Below, piece by piece: positions 12,399 through 25,626 of a stretch of 64,000 nt of DNA. The DNA lies in NCBI RefSeq assembly GCF_009017415.1, contig NC_092404.1:1364001-1428000 (forward strand), given 5' to 3'. Each line of letters begins with the position of its first letter. The stretch's first letter is position 1. The notes under the pieces were generated by a model. It was given only the letters and a program-made list of their open reading frames with translations, ran no database searches and was not told where the DNA came from. A program made the translations under genes and the position numbers. This DNA is from Aspergillus flavus (lineage: Eukaryota; Ascomycota; Eurotiomycetes; Eurotiales; Aspergillaceae).

Positions 12399-12992
12399 AC
12401 CCCTTCTTGATTATTGTATTCGGGACGCCCTCATGAAAACGATGGTGTTTCCCCTACAGACGGGGAAGCTTCAGTCGTATGCACTTTTAGACCTTGCTGT
12501 GATCATGTTGAAGACATGGAGACTACCCGTGCTCGCTCCTATACATGGGTTCGCAGATCTATTATCTACGGAAATGCAAATATGAGTTACACCAGTTCTA
12601 AGACGAACTAACAACAGATATCAATTCGTAAAATCATTATCATCTAGTAACATTCATCAAGGCTTTTCTCTAGCCATTTTATCTTTCGCTGCTGTTGTTG
12701 AGGTTCTCCTGTTCAACCCGGGAGAAATTCTTCCACCACGCTCAAAACTCCCAATGAAAAGATAACACGCCAATTCCTCTTGTATGCTGAAAGACTGACA
12801 AAGACGCCTGGAGCTAGCAATTGCGCCGCCAACCCGAAAGTAACAAGATATATCACAAAAAGACAAATCAAACGGCCAACTCCATTACAATCCCAATAGT
12901 AGAACATCAGCTTTTGTCTTTCCTGCTTTTTTGGTGAAGTTTAAAAAATGATGTCATAAGTGTACAATCAATCGAATCAAATTGAATCACAG
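12399..12992. other. Convergent intergenic region
   Basis: About 590 bp lie between the 3' ends of the F-box gene and the next minus-strand gene. I find no supported gene. It is probably two 3' UTRs plus spacer. Confidence 0.45.
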
Positions 12993-14395
12993 TCAATGTG
13001 AGTCGTTGCTGGGCTGTTTGCTATGAGACCTTTTGCGGCTCGTAGCCTCCCAAATCAGACGTTTTCGTTTCTGGTCATCAATCTCAAAGAAAGATGAGTT
13101 ATCAGGAGTGTGGCTGGGAATATTCTCCGGTCGCATAGCGAGGGCACTCGAGGACTTCATTTTCTTGAGGCTCTTGACCTTTCCAGCGTCGCTGAGTTTC
13201 CGCAGCTCTCGTGTTAGCCGCTCTAATGCGGAGCCACCCGTCTTCTGATGAGCTTCCTTCGGGGCGGGTGGCAAGGGTTTGTCCAGCATGTCTTCGGAGC
13301 CACTTCTGCTGTGAACAGACGGGGCGTGGAACTTATCTGCCGAGCCAAAGCTAATGCCTGAATCCACCTTCCGACGGGGCTGAGACTCCGCCTCTACAGT
13401 CACCTCGAGACTACTCTGATCATTGACCATGGCACAGTCATCGATGATTTCGTTGGTAAGCCGAAGGTACCGATCCAAGGCGTCTCGCACCAGCGGCCAT
13501 CCCGTCTCCTCTCCCTCAGGTGCGCCCTGCGTGATGACCTTCTGGAGGATATCTTTTCCATTGGGCTTATCGAAGGCTGCAATGTACCGGAAGAATCCAT
13601 CTCGTTGAGACTTGAGAATCTTAGCAGTCAACTGTGGCGTAGGGTTGACGGTTGCATCCGTAACGGGTGGGAATAGAGTGTTAAGCATGGCAATACAGTT
13701 GGCCTTGTTGTGTGGTTCAAGCAGCATCTCATTGATCAGGGTCTGAGGGAAATCATTAGTTACCTATTGAGGAAGAGATAAACATGGGGACATACCCAGC
13801 GGCGTAGGCCAATGTAGACCTGGGTATAGAGTGCCTCGGCCGTGCGGTTTTTGGCGCAGTTGGACTCGATCCAGGTCAAGACATTGGGCCATTTCTTTCC
13901 AAGCTCCGCCTTCTCCTTAAGATCGTCCGGCTTGACCTGTAAACGGTCCAGTGCCGCTTTCACCTCCTTCCTTCGACGAATCTCCAGATCTCTGAGATAA
14001 TCAAGACCGGTCAACGCCTGAGGAAAGTCAACGTCACCCAGCTCCGGAGTGAAGCAGCGACGCAGAAAGGAGGTCACAAAGCTGGGAGGCAGAGAGCATG
14101 GCTGTGATGGCAATCGGGAGATTTGGTGGGTGAGCAATGCCCTAAAATCGGCGGCACGATCCAAGGGAGCGTCCTGGGACGATACAGAGGACTTCGGAGA
14201 GTGGGACGGGCGCTCGCAAAAAGCTGTCTCGGGAGCACGGTTGGCGGGTGGCGGCTGTCTCGTTGGGTTGCAGTTTAATGCATACATAGTGCGCAATGGA
14301 AGCTCGTAAGAGCCAGGGTAACGAAGACAATGGTCAAAGATCCAGGTCAAGGCGGATCCATCAGGGGCATCCAGGTGTTCTTGTGAATGCGCCAT
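12993..14395 (-). CDS. Conserved fungal protein of unknown function
   Basis: Two exons, 14395-13796 and 13742-12993, about 449 residues; the 53-nt intron has GTATGT and CAG ends and is phase 0 (...LRRW joined to TLINEMLL...). The first 200 residues are helical in character, with the start MAHSQEHLDAPDGSALTW. The second exon carries LLEPHNKANCIAMLNTLFPP, then a low-complexity Ser/Lys-rich tail with several basic clusters (LKKMKSSSALAMRP, RKRSHSKQ) that could be nuclear localisation or membrane-binding signals. I cannot attach a named domain. The composition and clean intron support a real gene. It is the last gene before a long gene-poor stretch. Confidence 0.75.
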
Positions 14396-17300
14396 GATGT
14401 GTAATAGATGGAGGAAAAAAGCAAGTGAGACGAGTCACAATGGTATGAAGGTGAAAGAAATGTAGGTTGCGATGAGGAACTATGAGGGTAGCTAAGTATA
14501 AAAAGGGAAGCCAAGCATCCAAACTGGCGAGAATCGAATGGAAGGGGATAAGCTTAGGGATAGGAAGGTGCTTGTACGACGTGACGGGATGCAGTCAAGT
14601 ACCGTACACAGACTATCTCAAAGTTGACTGGAGCTGTCCGCGAGAAGGACGACTGACATTACTCGTGTGTAACGTATGTTCTTATCGCACGAATATGCAG
14701 AGTTGACAGAGTTAAGACGGTACCGACACTCCTTAACTAGGGGAGCGAGCGCTTTATCCCTTGGGTCTTGATTGTGGTGGTGCGCGTGAGGGGCAACGTT
14801 CCTGCGGGAGTCCACCAGTGGAACCCGTTCTGTCGCCTGTGCTGAGTTGAAGTAGACGGAGCTGCCTCTCAAATTCTCTTTGTCCTGTTTGGACGATTTT
14901 GCTTTCGCAAGGGCCACAGATTGAAAAGGAGGAAGGAGATTGAAGAGTTAAAAAAAAAAAAAAGTAAAAACAAAGATTGGATAGGTTATCAATAACCTAA
15001 ATGGAGAGAACGGAAGGATAAGTATGGCTTAGGTTACACGGTAAGCCAATAGTTTAAAGTCCCCGGATAGGGTTGCCGGCCAAGCAAAACCAACGCAATG
15101 GAATATGAACTATCAATCGGAACCGAGGCACTGCACGGTATTTTTTTTTTTGTTTGGTTTGGGTTGATGGTTGGTTGGCTGGTGGACACGAAGACAGGAA
15201 GAGACACAAGAAGATGGGAGCTAAGACAGAATTAAAAACAGAAATGAATGTGTGTAGGATAGAGAGAGGTGAGAGCGAATGATTGAAGGTCCAAACGAAG
15301 GAGCGTTTCGTCCAGAGGAAGGAAAGAAACTGAGAGAAAGAGAGAGGAGAGAAAGTGGGCAAGGAAAGGGTAATAAAAAACCAAAGACACCGGGAGAGGG
15401 GAAGCAATCACAAATTTAATAAGATGATAAAATATTATTTGATGTGAAGGAAAAGAGGAGAACCAAGAGAGTGGAGACTGGATCAGGTACAGTCAGTCAA
15501 TTCTCGGTTCTGGACTCTTAAACGGTTGCGTCTAACAGCGATCCAAAAGTACAAGTTTCCATTGACCCTTTACCTAATCAATGCATAGCGTCCAGTGTCC
15601 ATCCACTTGCACTCCGGAGGATCGATCGACTGCCAGTTCCAGTTCCACGGATACTGCCCGTGTCTTTGGTAAAATAGTACCAATCACCGACTCGAGAACT
15701 ACGTTTTGTTTTCCTTTTTGTTTCTTATTTTATGTCACCTCGAGTCCACTTCGACTAAAACATAACAACAATACTCTTATTGCCCTATGCTCAATTGCCC
15801 TGAACTTGAAAGAAGATAAAAATAAATCACACGTGTACTTAGAGTAATCGGAGGCAAACAAGAAGAGAAGAAAAAAAAAAAAAGAAAAATTCAGCCATCC
15901 CACCCTTTCCTAAAATCGCCACAGACATAGACACAGACACAGACACGCATACTGAGCACCACTAACGCAGTTGATCTGTCGGAAGCTGGGATGTCCGTCA
16001 GACTCCGTTTCGAAAAGTTTCGAGGACTCCGCGTAACAGCTTCCGGCCCCAGTCGGCTGGGTATTGACCGTTCGGAATGCGGACCCGTTTTTAGTGAAAA
16101 AACTAAAATTAAGTATGGCAAGAACTGAAGGGAGGGAGACCAACGCCCGATAATTGGGGCGGGAGAGAAACTAGGAGTCCATAGTGCAGGAATTTGAGTT
16201 CATGCGCGTTGGTGTGGCTGAGGATGGGGGTGGATGGATATGTATGTACAGTCAACCCAAACAATGAAATCTCTGCCGTCATTTGTTCCCGAGGACCGAC
16301 TAAAATGATCGATCATACAGGAGGTTTTTTTTTTTGCTTCTTTTGTCGGGCATTCGACCGGACTATTTGATGATTCAATCATCGTGCTTGGTGTGGATGA
16401 TGCCAATCGGCGTGTAAGGGGCGGATGAGATCATTCAATGAATTGAGATACTTGCCTTTTCCTTACTCTTTCCTCCTCCTCGTTTACCTGTCTTCTTTTC
16501 TCTTTCTCTCTGTCTGTCTTGCCTGACAACCTCGGTGGGTCGGTCGGGACGCGCAATCTGACTGACATCCCGCGGGCCACTAACGATCTTCTCCATGCGA
16601 AATATGAAACATTCTTGACAAAGTCGATTCGGTATGCTCGCTCCCCATGAGATACGACATCGAGAGGGCACACACAGTATCCTCTGCTAACTACTCAGGC
16701 CATGGTGACTAATGGGGAGCAGTACAGATGACCAAAACTCGACGTGTATCAAATGCTTCGTAGTAAGGTTACCTTCAATGTTCGACTTCAGTGACGCTAT
16801 TCTATGTGAAACAATCTAAAACCCGGACCCAGGGTCTTTGCTCTTCCCACGTTTTTTTTAGTCCGGGCCACCTTCTAATTGGGGGCTGTTAGCTTGATTG
16901 GAAAATGGGGGATCCTCTTGCAATCATTTCATTCGCAGCCCGACCGGGGGGGGGTCGCCGACATCGTCCATGCTCAGGAGTTCTCTGAGACGTACGCAGT
17001 ACTCAACATGATTTCAATGCACGGTGAACGGGCGGGAGCGAAATCCTTGGTACATACATACATACAGTACTCCGTCCCATGGATTGCTTACCCTGCCGAA
17101 GAGAATATCCGTGACATGACAGGGTAAAACAGCCAACTAGTCTCACACGTGACCTAGCCGCGTCCAATGGTCGTAGCAACTTCCCTCGCGTAGGTCAAAC
17201 ATGCATCCCGATTAGGTGAGATGGTACCCACCACGCTCACGTGTTTGGCTCAGTGTCACCGTCCAGAAGAACGGTAGCATCCATTCAAAAGCAACTATAG

Positions 17301-18577
17301 AATAACTAAAGGAGTAGTACCCTGATAGTCTCATAAATCCGCAATTATGATCCAAGACATCCTGGAAGCCTGAACCTGTACACCCCGACCGCACCCAATC
17401 AATCGGACGTTCCTGACAGCTATCATCTCATCTCATCACATTGACAATCAATCAATGGGTACAGCAAAAAGCAAGCAACTTGTATGTTATGCGCGCTGGA
17501 CAAGGGGTCGCTCACTTTTAAGCAGCGCTGCTGCAGACAATAGAGACTCGGTTCGCGAGTCGTTCTCAAGATCATATCGGTCCCTGCTCCAACCCCCACC
17601 TAGTCAATGTGCTTGTGTCAGGCCAAGCACAGGCAGACAAAATCTAGACTGCGCTACTGCATCGGGAGCACACCGAGGAGCGATCAGTTGAAGACCGTCG
17701 TACGGTCATAGTTGACTTGTACCATGACCTATGTGGGCTAGATGAATTTGTTACCCTTCAGGATGGGGAGCGTTAAGCTAACGTGCCAATCGTCCATGAT
17801 GCCCAAGTGGATTCTAAAGCAGTTGAAAATCCTCGTGAACCTTACCGAAAGAGTCGTGGGAGACACAAAGCGCTATACCAATCAAGGCAAAGATCAATAC
17901 GCTAAAGTCGCCCTTTCTTTCTCGCTGGGTATTCTATCGTAATTAACCAGGCTCGATAGGGGGAAACCGAGGATGATCGCCAGGCGCAGACCCGTCTTGC
18001 CGGTCTAGTTCTTTTGATCATCGTGAGCCGCAGGAAGCTGCCCAGCCGAGTTCAGGCAAAGAGTAAAAGCAAACGTGAACGAGAAAAAGTCAAGAAAAGG
18101 CAATCGATGGCCCGGGAAATGATGTCAGTGGCATTGGATAAAACATACATTATGATCGACCACAAAGCTTACAGCGAAACAACAGTGGGGGTAATGATAT
18201 TTTCATCACGCTCTTTTTCCAGGAGAACCCTCTCAAGCAGATGTGCGGCACACCGGCAAGGGATATCCCAAACCTTTCCGATGTCCTCTAACTATCCCTT
18301 TCTCTTTAACTCAACACAACCCTAGGCTCTGCCGTTCTATAGGATGTGGCTGTGTGGATCAACTCGGACTTGGTGAGCGCTTCCGAACAGTTATTCAAAC
18401 CCGCCCGATATCCCCTTTCACGGCTCTGCCAACGTATCGGCTTACGACTTCGTTTACGGGTAATTCGGTCACCGAGCTAGCACCCGTAGCGACCGAGTAG
18501 ACTGGGCATAGTCAAAGTAATACTAGTTATGACCACTGCGGTGGGAATAAACTTTGCCGAGTTCACCGGCCCAAGCA
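14396..18577. other. Long gene-poor region with pyrimidine/purine tracts
   Basis: About 4.2 kb without a supportable protein gene. It contains homopolymer runs (poly-A at 14950-14964, poly-T at 15140-15151 and 16325-16335), a short GACACA-type repeat near 15925-15948, and strongly purine-rich sequence on the plus strand (15200-15480) alternating with pyrimidine-rich sequence (16440-16530). Open frames here are short and of biased composition. It may be a long 5' leader of the minus-strand gene ending at 14395, a non-coding transcript, or simple spacer; the sequence does not decide. Confidence 0.4.
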
Positions 18578-18858
18578 TTATTTCAGTTCCTTCGCCTCAT
18601 CGTACTCGTTTCCGCAGGAGCAAAGGAGGATTTGCTCCATGTAGTCCACGCCCATGTGAATGTCTTCCCAAGGAGCTGAAGTGCGGGTCAAGATGCAGCT
18701 GACGCTCTGGTAGTTATCACAATTCTTTTTGTGGCTCGTCCAGTCCTATGGGAAGAACAAAATAAGGCCAGAGGCTCAATACATCCGGTACTATAAGGGT
18801 ACCAGGGTTCGCGCAGGTCAAGGCAGAACACTTACCTCGGTACTTGGCGTGTTCAAGC
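18578..18858 (-). pseudogene. Orphan 3' part of a MYND-type zinc-finger gene
   Basis: Two exon-like pieces on the minus strand. Piece 18858-18836 ends in a GTAAGT donor, and piece 18745-18578 begins after CATAG and ends at a TAA. Joined, they read ...LNTPSTE then DWTSHKKNC and continue for about 46 residues to the stop. DWxxHKKxC is the last part of a MYND finger. The upstream cysteines (CxxC...CxxC...YCxxxCQ) should lie just before it, but I cannot find them in the next few hundred bases, and the short exon before DW lacks the expected Cys. Either an exon is missed or only the 3' half survives. A CxC pair (LLCSCGNEYDE) lies near the end. Confidence 0.35.
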
Positions 18859-21335
18859 CTGGTACATTAGTGGGTTAGTATTATAGCTTGACAGCCGTTG
18901 GAAACTTGTTTATTTAGATCGCCGGCTCGACATTGGACGGCTCGACGATCATCAGGCCCGCCTTTTTTTATGCCCAAGGAGCTAAACCTTTCCAATAAAC
19001 GAGGAATTGCGAAAGATTCCAATCGTCCAAAGAACAACACGGAAAATTGGTGAGATCCCTCGTTGACCGCTTCACCTGTGTTCCCCAGGGTTGATCCTTG
19101 TATGACAGGCCAACCTTAAACCTACTATTTCTTACTGTGTACTTCCACATCTAGATCGCGGCCAAAGGTACCATCAACTATAGTACGCGGCGATAATACC
19201 CGTTCTAGAACGATGATTTGCTTGGTCCACTGCGCCAAAGTCTCTACTAGCGCGCAAACTTTGGCCACCGGTTTGGTGGATATTCTTTTCGAGACATACC
19301 CTGTCCCAAGCTACTTTTCAAAGGAATCGATCCAACTTACCAAATCAGGTATACGTTGTTCTTGTTAGACAAAGTATGGAAGGGAAGGTGAGATCTCGAA
19401 TCAAAGGTTAGGCGCTTTAGGTCCTTGTACGGCGGAACAAACTAGCAGCTTTTTTTGTTGTTTTGAACGCAATATATCTCATGGGTGAAGGCTAGGCCAG
19501 CCGCCACCTGATATCTTCGAAATTTGTTATGCTAATAAGTGCTGGAATAGTAGAGGTATGAGCCGTTAATAACCTAGTGGCTTGAGCTATTCTTCACTAC
19601 TGATTCGTACAAGACTAGTGATTGTTCGCTCCTGCCAGTGAAAGACTTATGGTCTTCTAGCTCTTTTATTTACAGAGTTTTATCGAGTCTGAAGCAAACA
19701 TGGCACACCTATCAGCGATGAACTAGCCTACTCTAGGAATGATAAACCATGTTACTTTGCGAGTAAGAGGCATCTTCATTTTCCCCTTTACCCAAGTGAA
19801 CAAACAAACAATGCAAGACCATGGCCCAAATTACAGATGGCCGACTACTCAATCATGTAAAGAGAATCTAAGTATAGATTTCATTCGCCACTTAATGCTG
19901 TGTGCGCGAAAGAGTACAGATTGATCGATCCTTTGAACCTCAAACTAAATATGCTTTCAAAGCTCTTGGATGCAAGTAAAAAATCAGCGGATATTGAACA
20001 GCACTAAAACTATCTACGATAGGGGTCTTTCGAACAATTTATATCATCTCCCGCGGTGGCTGAAGTTTGAACTTGGGTGTATTACCCCCAGAAATGTGTC
20101 ATGGGGCACCAATCTCATAATATCTCTGTTCAAAAAGAGTCTTGGACTGTTATCCCTAGCTCATTGCTAGCTTCACCCTATGCTATGGACAGCTCCACGA
20201 ATTCAGGTAGGATTGTATCTAAGGTGACTCTGACTAGCACAGCTGGCGACTAAGTTTCGCATTCCCTCGAATCTCGACCTTCGAGGTGGGGAATGGAGCC
20301 CTTCGCTGAACTAGGGGATCACATTTGCAGAAAATTCTGGCAGAGAGGCCGTGTTTTTAATGTGGAATTCATCATCCCACCCACGGAGCTTGACGCCCCG
20401 GAACGCAACTTGGTCGAAATACCAGTGTCGACCGGAGCACATTTTTCATATGACCAAATTTAATGAAGAGGAGGTTTCCACGCAGAAAGTGGCTAATTGA
20501 CTAGGGAGACTCAGATCGTGCTTGAGTTCCACGGTTTCTTTTTTGGTGACTGGCTTTCGGGGTCTCGACGACTTTGAAGGAATGATAGGAACTGCTGATG
20601 GGACTAAAATCATTGCTTTCTGCCCCATATCAGTATTTATTTCCACACTTTCATTTATCGGCCAGTATTGACCACAGACCAGGCTGCATCAGGCGGTCCA
20701 GCAAGCTGTATAAGAACCGAGTAATTATACTCTCTACACGAAATATAATCTCTGGATACTTGACATGTTGAGAGGAAGAAATCTTGTTAGTGCTAATACT
20801 CTCGCAAGTGGGACGAAAGGAACGCCCTAAAACAAACGACTCATAATTACAGATAAGGAGTATATTCAACGCTTGGAAACATGCTCTTGGGAACTACCAC
20901 CAGTTGAAGAAACAATGACTGGAGCTGCTGTGGCGCATGGAAAAGGGTTCAAAGAGAATAACTTTGATTGGTGTTATACAATTGATCCTAGACAGTGCGA
21001 AAGAAAGCAGCATTCACTTGTGTTGTATGAGTTCTCGCAAATTTACTTAGTAAGGGACTAAAGAGTGAATATAAGATAGCCTTGATAAAACACACCACGC
21101 TAAAGTCATGGTAAAAATATAGAAATTTTCCTTTGTACCGCTTTTGACTGCTATGGATCAATTTATTAGGAGCGCAATAAAACGGGCAACTGTGGCTATT
21201 TATTACTGGTAGCCTTGTCTTGTCACATGAGGCTGTGCTGGATACGAACTCTCTCAGCCTTGTGTTATCACATTTCATCTGCTCCATGAACTCAGTGTCT
21301 CCAAACCCTAGCAACTACCAAGGTTTTCATAACGA
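18859..21335. other. Gene-poor interval before the NLR-like gene
   Basis: About 2.5 kb with only short, unconvincing open frames, for example a 66-residue minus-strand frame at 20446-20646. No repeats or RNA genes were recognised. The last few hundred bases should hold the promoter of the NACHT gene. Confidence 0.4.
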
Positions 21336-24300
21336 ATGGTCACAGCCATGCCTACAGACACAACCAGGTATCGATCTACCTTCCATGTCAAATCACAGCC
21401 ATTCACTGAAAAATACCTCAGTGAGTCACTCACACAGAATGACTACCTGGTGGGATGGATCTGCGCCTTACCACTTGAGGCGGCTGCTGCAACTGCACTT
21501 CTAGATGAGGAGCATCCGCCACTCGATCAAGACCCTGGAGACATGAATGCGTACACACTTGGTCGGATTGGTCGGCATAATATCGTTATCGGATGTCTCC
21601 CCTTGGGCACCATTGGGGAAAGCCCTGCCACAGCAGTTGCCAAGGATATGCTTCGGAGCTTTCCTAACATTAAAATCGGTTTCATGGTGGGAATCGGAGG
21701 GGGTGCCCCTGGGCCCGCAAGCGAGAACCCCGAAGATGATATTAAACTTGGGGATATTGTCGTGAGCAAACCGGGGCCCGGCCATGGTAGGTCAACACCG
21801 ACCCAAGCATTGAGACCCGATGCTAAGCGCTGTAGGTGGAGTTATCCAGTATGATTACGGGAAGACCCTCTCCGAAGGCGAGTTTGTGGACATTGGCTAT
21901 TTGAATCGCCCTCCCAATGTTCTCTTGACGGCACTTACAAAGCTTATATCGCGAAATGAACTCGAAGGCTCGTCGCTACCACGGCAGGTAGCTGACATGG
22001 GAAAGAAATACCCAAGAAAATACCAGGAATGGAAATACCAAGGAGTCGAGAATGATCAACTATTCGTGGAAAGCTTTCGACATCCTGACATTGATCGTTC
22101 TTGCAAGGATATCCACTGTGCTGAATCCGAAGACCGTCTGGTCTCTCGCAAACCCAGGCGCTCCACAGACCCTGTGGTTCATTGCGGGCTAATTGCTTCC
22201 GGGAATCAGGTCATGCGAGATGCTGTGACCCGCGAAAAGCTTCGCAAGAAGCACGGTGTGTTATGTTTCGAGATGGAGGCCGCTGGATTGAGCAATAATT
22301 TTCCATGTCTTGTGGTCCGCGGCATTTGTGATTATTCGGATTCTCATAAGAATAAACGCTGGCAACCCTATGCTGCGGCTGTGAGCGCTGCATTTACCAA
22401 AGAGCTTCTTCAGTTCATCCCCGTTGTTCAGCTTGAAAGGGCCCACAGGGTGTCGTTCATGACCAAGAAGAGTTAGTCATGCCTAGAAATCAGACCTTGT
22501 AACAACAAACTAACATTCTGTCGTGATACAGTGGAGAAAGAATTTACGAAATTGAATGATAATATCAAACCGCTCTTACAAACCCAGGAGCGGGAAGAAC
22601 GTCGCAGGGTTTTGAATTGGCTTGCCCCCGGCTATTACGAATCGCAACAGGCCGATGCCCAACGGAATTTGGACCATGATGCTGGTAGATCTTTCATTGA
22701 GAATGAAAAATTCAAGGCATGGTCAGAGGGAAGCAAAGACGTTGAAACACTTTTCTGCCCGGGATTGCCTGGAGCTGGGAAAACGACACTAGCCTCAATT
22801 GTTATAAGCAAGCTTCGGAAAGCTCAAGAGAAGCAAAATTCAGCTGTTACCTTTCTATACTTCAGCTATAATCTGCAAGCGGAACAGACACCCATCCACA
22901 TGCTTCGAACCCTACTGCGGCAGCTGATTGATACTCTACCGTCTATCCCAAGTGAAGTTACCGAGTTCTATTGTGCTAACCAGTTTCCTTCTCTACATGA
23001 AACCTTTAAGATACTATCAGGTGTTATACAGGATTATGATAACTTGTATATCGTCGTTGATGCCTTAGACGAATGCTTGCCAGAGTATCTGGCTGGATTT
23101 CTCGAGGCTGTTAAAAACCTGCAGTATATGGGAGCTCGCTTTATGTTGACTTCACGCTATACAAATATCATCGAACGAGAATTCAGGGATATGAAGAAGT
23201 GCTCTTTCTTGGATATCCGTGCGGTCAACAAGGACATGGAAACATACATTACCCGCAATTTTGACTTCTCGGCGTTTTATAAGATACCTGATGAATTACC
23301 ACAAATCGATCGCTTCAAGCAGGTGGTCATAGGGTCTGCAAGGGGAATGTAAGATTTTCACACCTACATATTTCGTTGAGAACTAAAGGGTCTAGGTTTA
23401 TCCTCGTTCGACTTTTTGTCAACATTCTCAAGAACAAGTGTACTAAAGGGGAGATACAAGAAGAACTAGAGAATATTGAGCATGGTCGAACCAGAGATCC
23501 TATTCATGAAGCGTACAAAAAGACCTCCTTCATGATAGAGAAGTCCGACCACTCCGAATGGGCCTATCGTGTCATATCTTGGGTGTTTTATGCTCGGAGG
23601 CCCTTGAGCGTTGATGAACTCTCAGAGGCTTTGGCAGCCCAGACCCAACGAGGCAACAATTGCCTCGACATGAACTACGCTCCGCCAGACATTCAGATCG
23701 TTATATCATACTGCTCAGGTCTTATAGTTGCAAACCCTAGCACTGAAAAGATCGAATTTGTTCACTTGACCGCTTATCAGTATTTCGAAGAAAACCATCA
23801 TGAACACCCTTGGATTGCCAAGTCTCTTAAGGAGATATCTTTGACTTGCCTCAGGTATCTTTCATTCGGGCAATTTTCGTCCAAAGAAGAGCATACCTCG
23901 TTTCTAGATTATGCTGTTCATTTCTGGGCGGAACACACCGGTCCAGTCCAAGCGGACTGGGAGGTGCGCCAAACTGCCAAAAGGTTTCTTCAGAACCCTT
24001 CTTTAACTAGCTCCGCAGATCAAATGTTCCCCGCGAATGAGCACACTTATATATCCCTCTCTCTGCTTATGGACGGCTCCCAGGAGTCTGGAGCCACAGG
24101 CCTTCACCTGGTGGCCAGATTCGGTCTCGTGACACAACTTCGAGATTTACTGAAGGAAATACCAGTTTCAGAAATCAATAGTCGGGATCCCTACGGCCAG
24201 ACACCTTTGGTCCTGGCTGTAAGGCATGGACACTGGGATATCATCAACATCATTCTCGACGATAGCAATGTAGATCCCAATCTAAGCGATGATGACGGTC

Positions 24301-25626
24301 GGTCGCCTCTCTCAATCGCATCGCAATTAGGATATTCGAGCGTGGTTGAAAAGCTGCTTTCAACGGGCGAAACTGACCTCAATCTCCCTGCGTTCGATGG
24401 ATGGTCACCACTCATGTATGCCTCCAGAGGCAATCACACAGAGATCATCAAACTTCTACTAGCTGATAAGAAAATCCACGCCAACTTTACAAGTCCTGAT
24501 GGTCAAACGGCGCTTAAATTGGCAGTGGAGATGGGATTCACGGACGTAGTGAGGCTGCTACTGGAAAGTGGCAGGGTTGAGACCAACCCATCCGACTCAA
24601 CTAGCAGGGACACATTCATGACCGCTCTCGAGAACGGAGATAAAGACATTATCTACCTGTTATTGGAATATGGCTATACCAACGCAATAGAGACGTTGAC
24701 GTTGCCATCATCAGCGGGTTTAGTACCAACAGTAGGTCTTAGACGTCGCTCTAGCAGCCTATTTACATATTACGGAAGTCCAGAGACTAGAAGGATATTC
24801 TGGATGGCAGTAGAGAAGGGCTTTGTTGATGTGGTTTTACTACTGCTGCGCACTGGGAAGGCAGATCCCAATCTGACCGATTCCGCCAAGAAGAGCGCCC
24901 TAATGCTAGCAGTTGAGAACAAGCACAAGGAAGTCGTGGAAGCCTTACTGTGTGTTGGCTCCGCATGTACCGATGCGATGGCAGAGAACGGGGATACTGC
25001 TCTGTTTCTAGCAGTTGTTAAGAGAGATGTGGATATAACCCGGATTCTTCTAGAAATCGGAATGGCTAACCCGGATCTCGTCTACGGTGAGTGGCCTATT
25101 TACTTTCTGTATTCCTAAGAAAACTAACTAATCATTTCCATATACAGACGGCCCATTCAAACACCCACTTTCATACGCGGTAGAGAATAATTACCAAGAT
25201 ATCGTCCAAATACTCTTGAGCACCGGAAAGGCAGACCCGATCCCCGGGCTCCAAGCAGCAATCTCCATGAAGCAAATAGCAACGATTCGCAGCTTCCTTG
25301 GCATAGCAGGTGTAGACCCTAACACCCAAGACAGGGTCAGCGGTCAAACAGCTCTGATGGCAGCAATTCAAGCGCAAGACTTGCAGTTCGTTCAGACCCT
25401 CCTAGAAAACAAGATGGTCGATATCAACGCGCAAAACTGGGCGGGCGGGACGGCCCTAATGCTCGCAGTGTGGTTCAAAGATCTGGACGCTGTCGAACTT
25501 CTTGTAGGATATGGCGCCGATCCCAATCCAAGTTTACGAAGTTGGGATGGTGTTACTCTTCGAGATTTGTCTGACCAACACGGGGTCAAGAGGCTACTAT
25601 CTCCGAAGAAAGTCCGGACTGTCTGA
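21336..25626 (+). CDS. NLR-like receptor: nucleoside phosphorylase - NACHT - ankyrin repeats
   Basis: Five exons (21336-21786, 21836-22471, 22532-23348, 23396-25086, 25148-25626), about 1,357 residues, with four short frame-preserving introns. Residues ~30-355 are a purine/uridine-phosphorylase-like (PNP_UDP) domain: DYLVGWICALPLE, GFMVGIGGGAPG, FEMEAAGL and the C-terminal VRGICDYSDSHKN. Residues ~440-450 hold the Walker A loop GLPGAGKTT and ~534 the Walker B LYIVVDALDE, followed by a FMLTSRY sensor, so this is a NACHT STAND ATPase. From ~866 to the end are degenerate ankyrin repeats (TPLVLAVRHGHWDI, SPLSIASQLGYSSVV, SALMLAVENKHKEVV). Fungal proteins of this architecture belong to the NLR-like set linked to non-self recognition. 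Ligand and effector output here are unknown. No internal stop or frameshift is seen. Confidence 0.92.

Noticed and set aside
17455..17691. 78-codon frame starting MGTAKSKQ
   Set aside because: Composition is random-like, no splice continuation, no family pattern.
20446..20646. 66-codon minus-strand frame (SKSSRPRKPVTKKE)
   Set aside because: Basic low-complexity text without homolog pattern or neighbouring exons.
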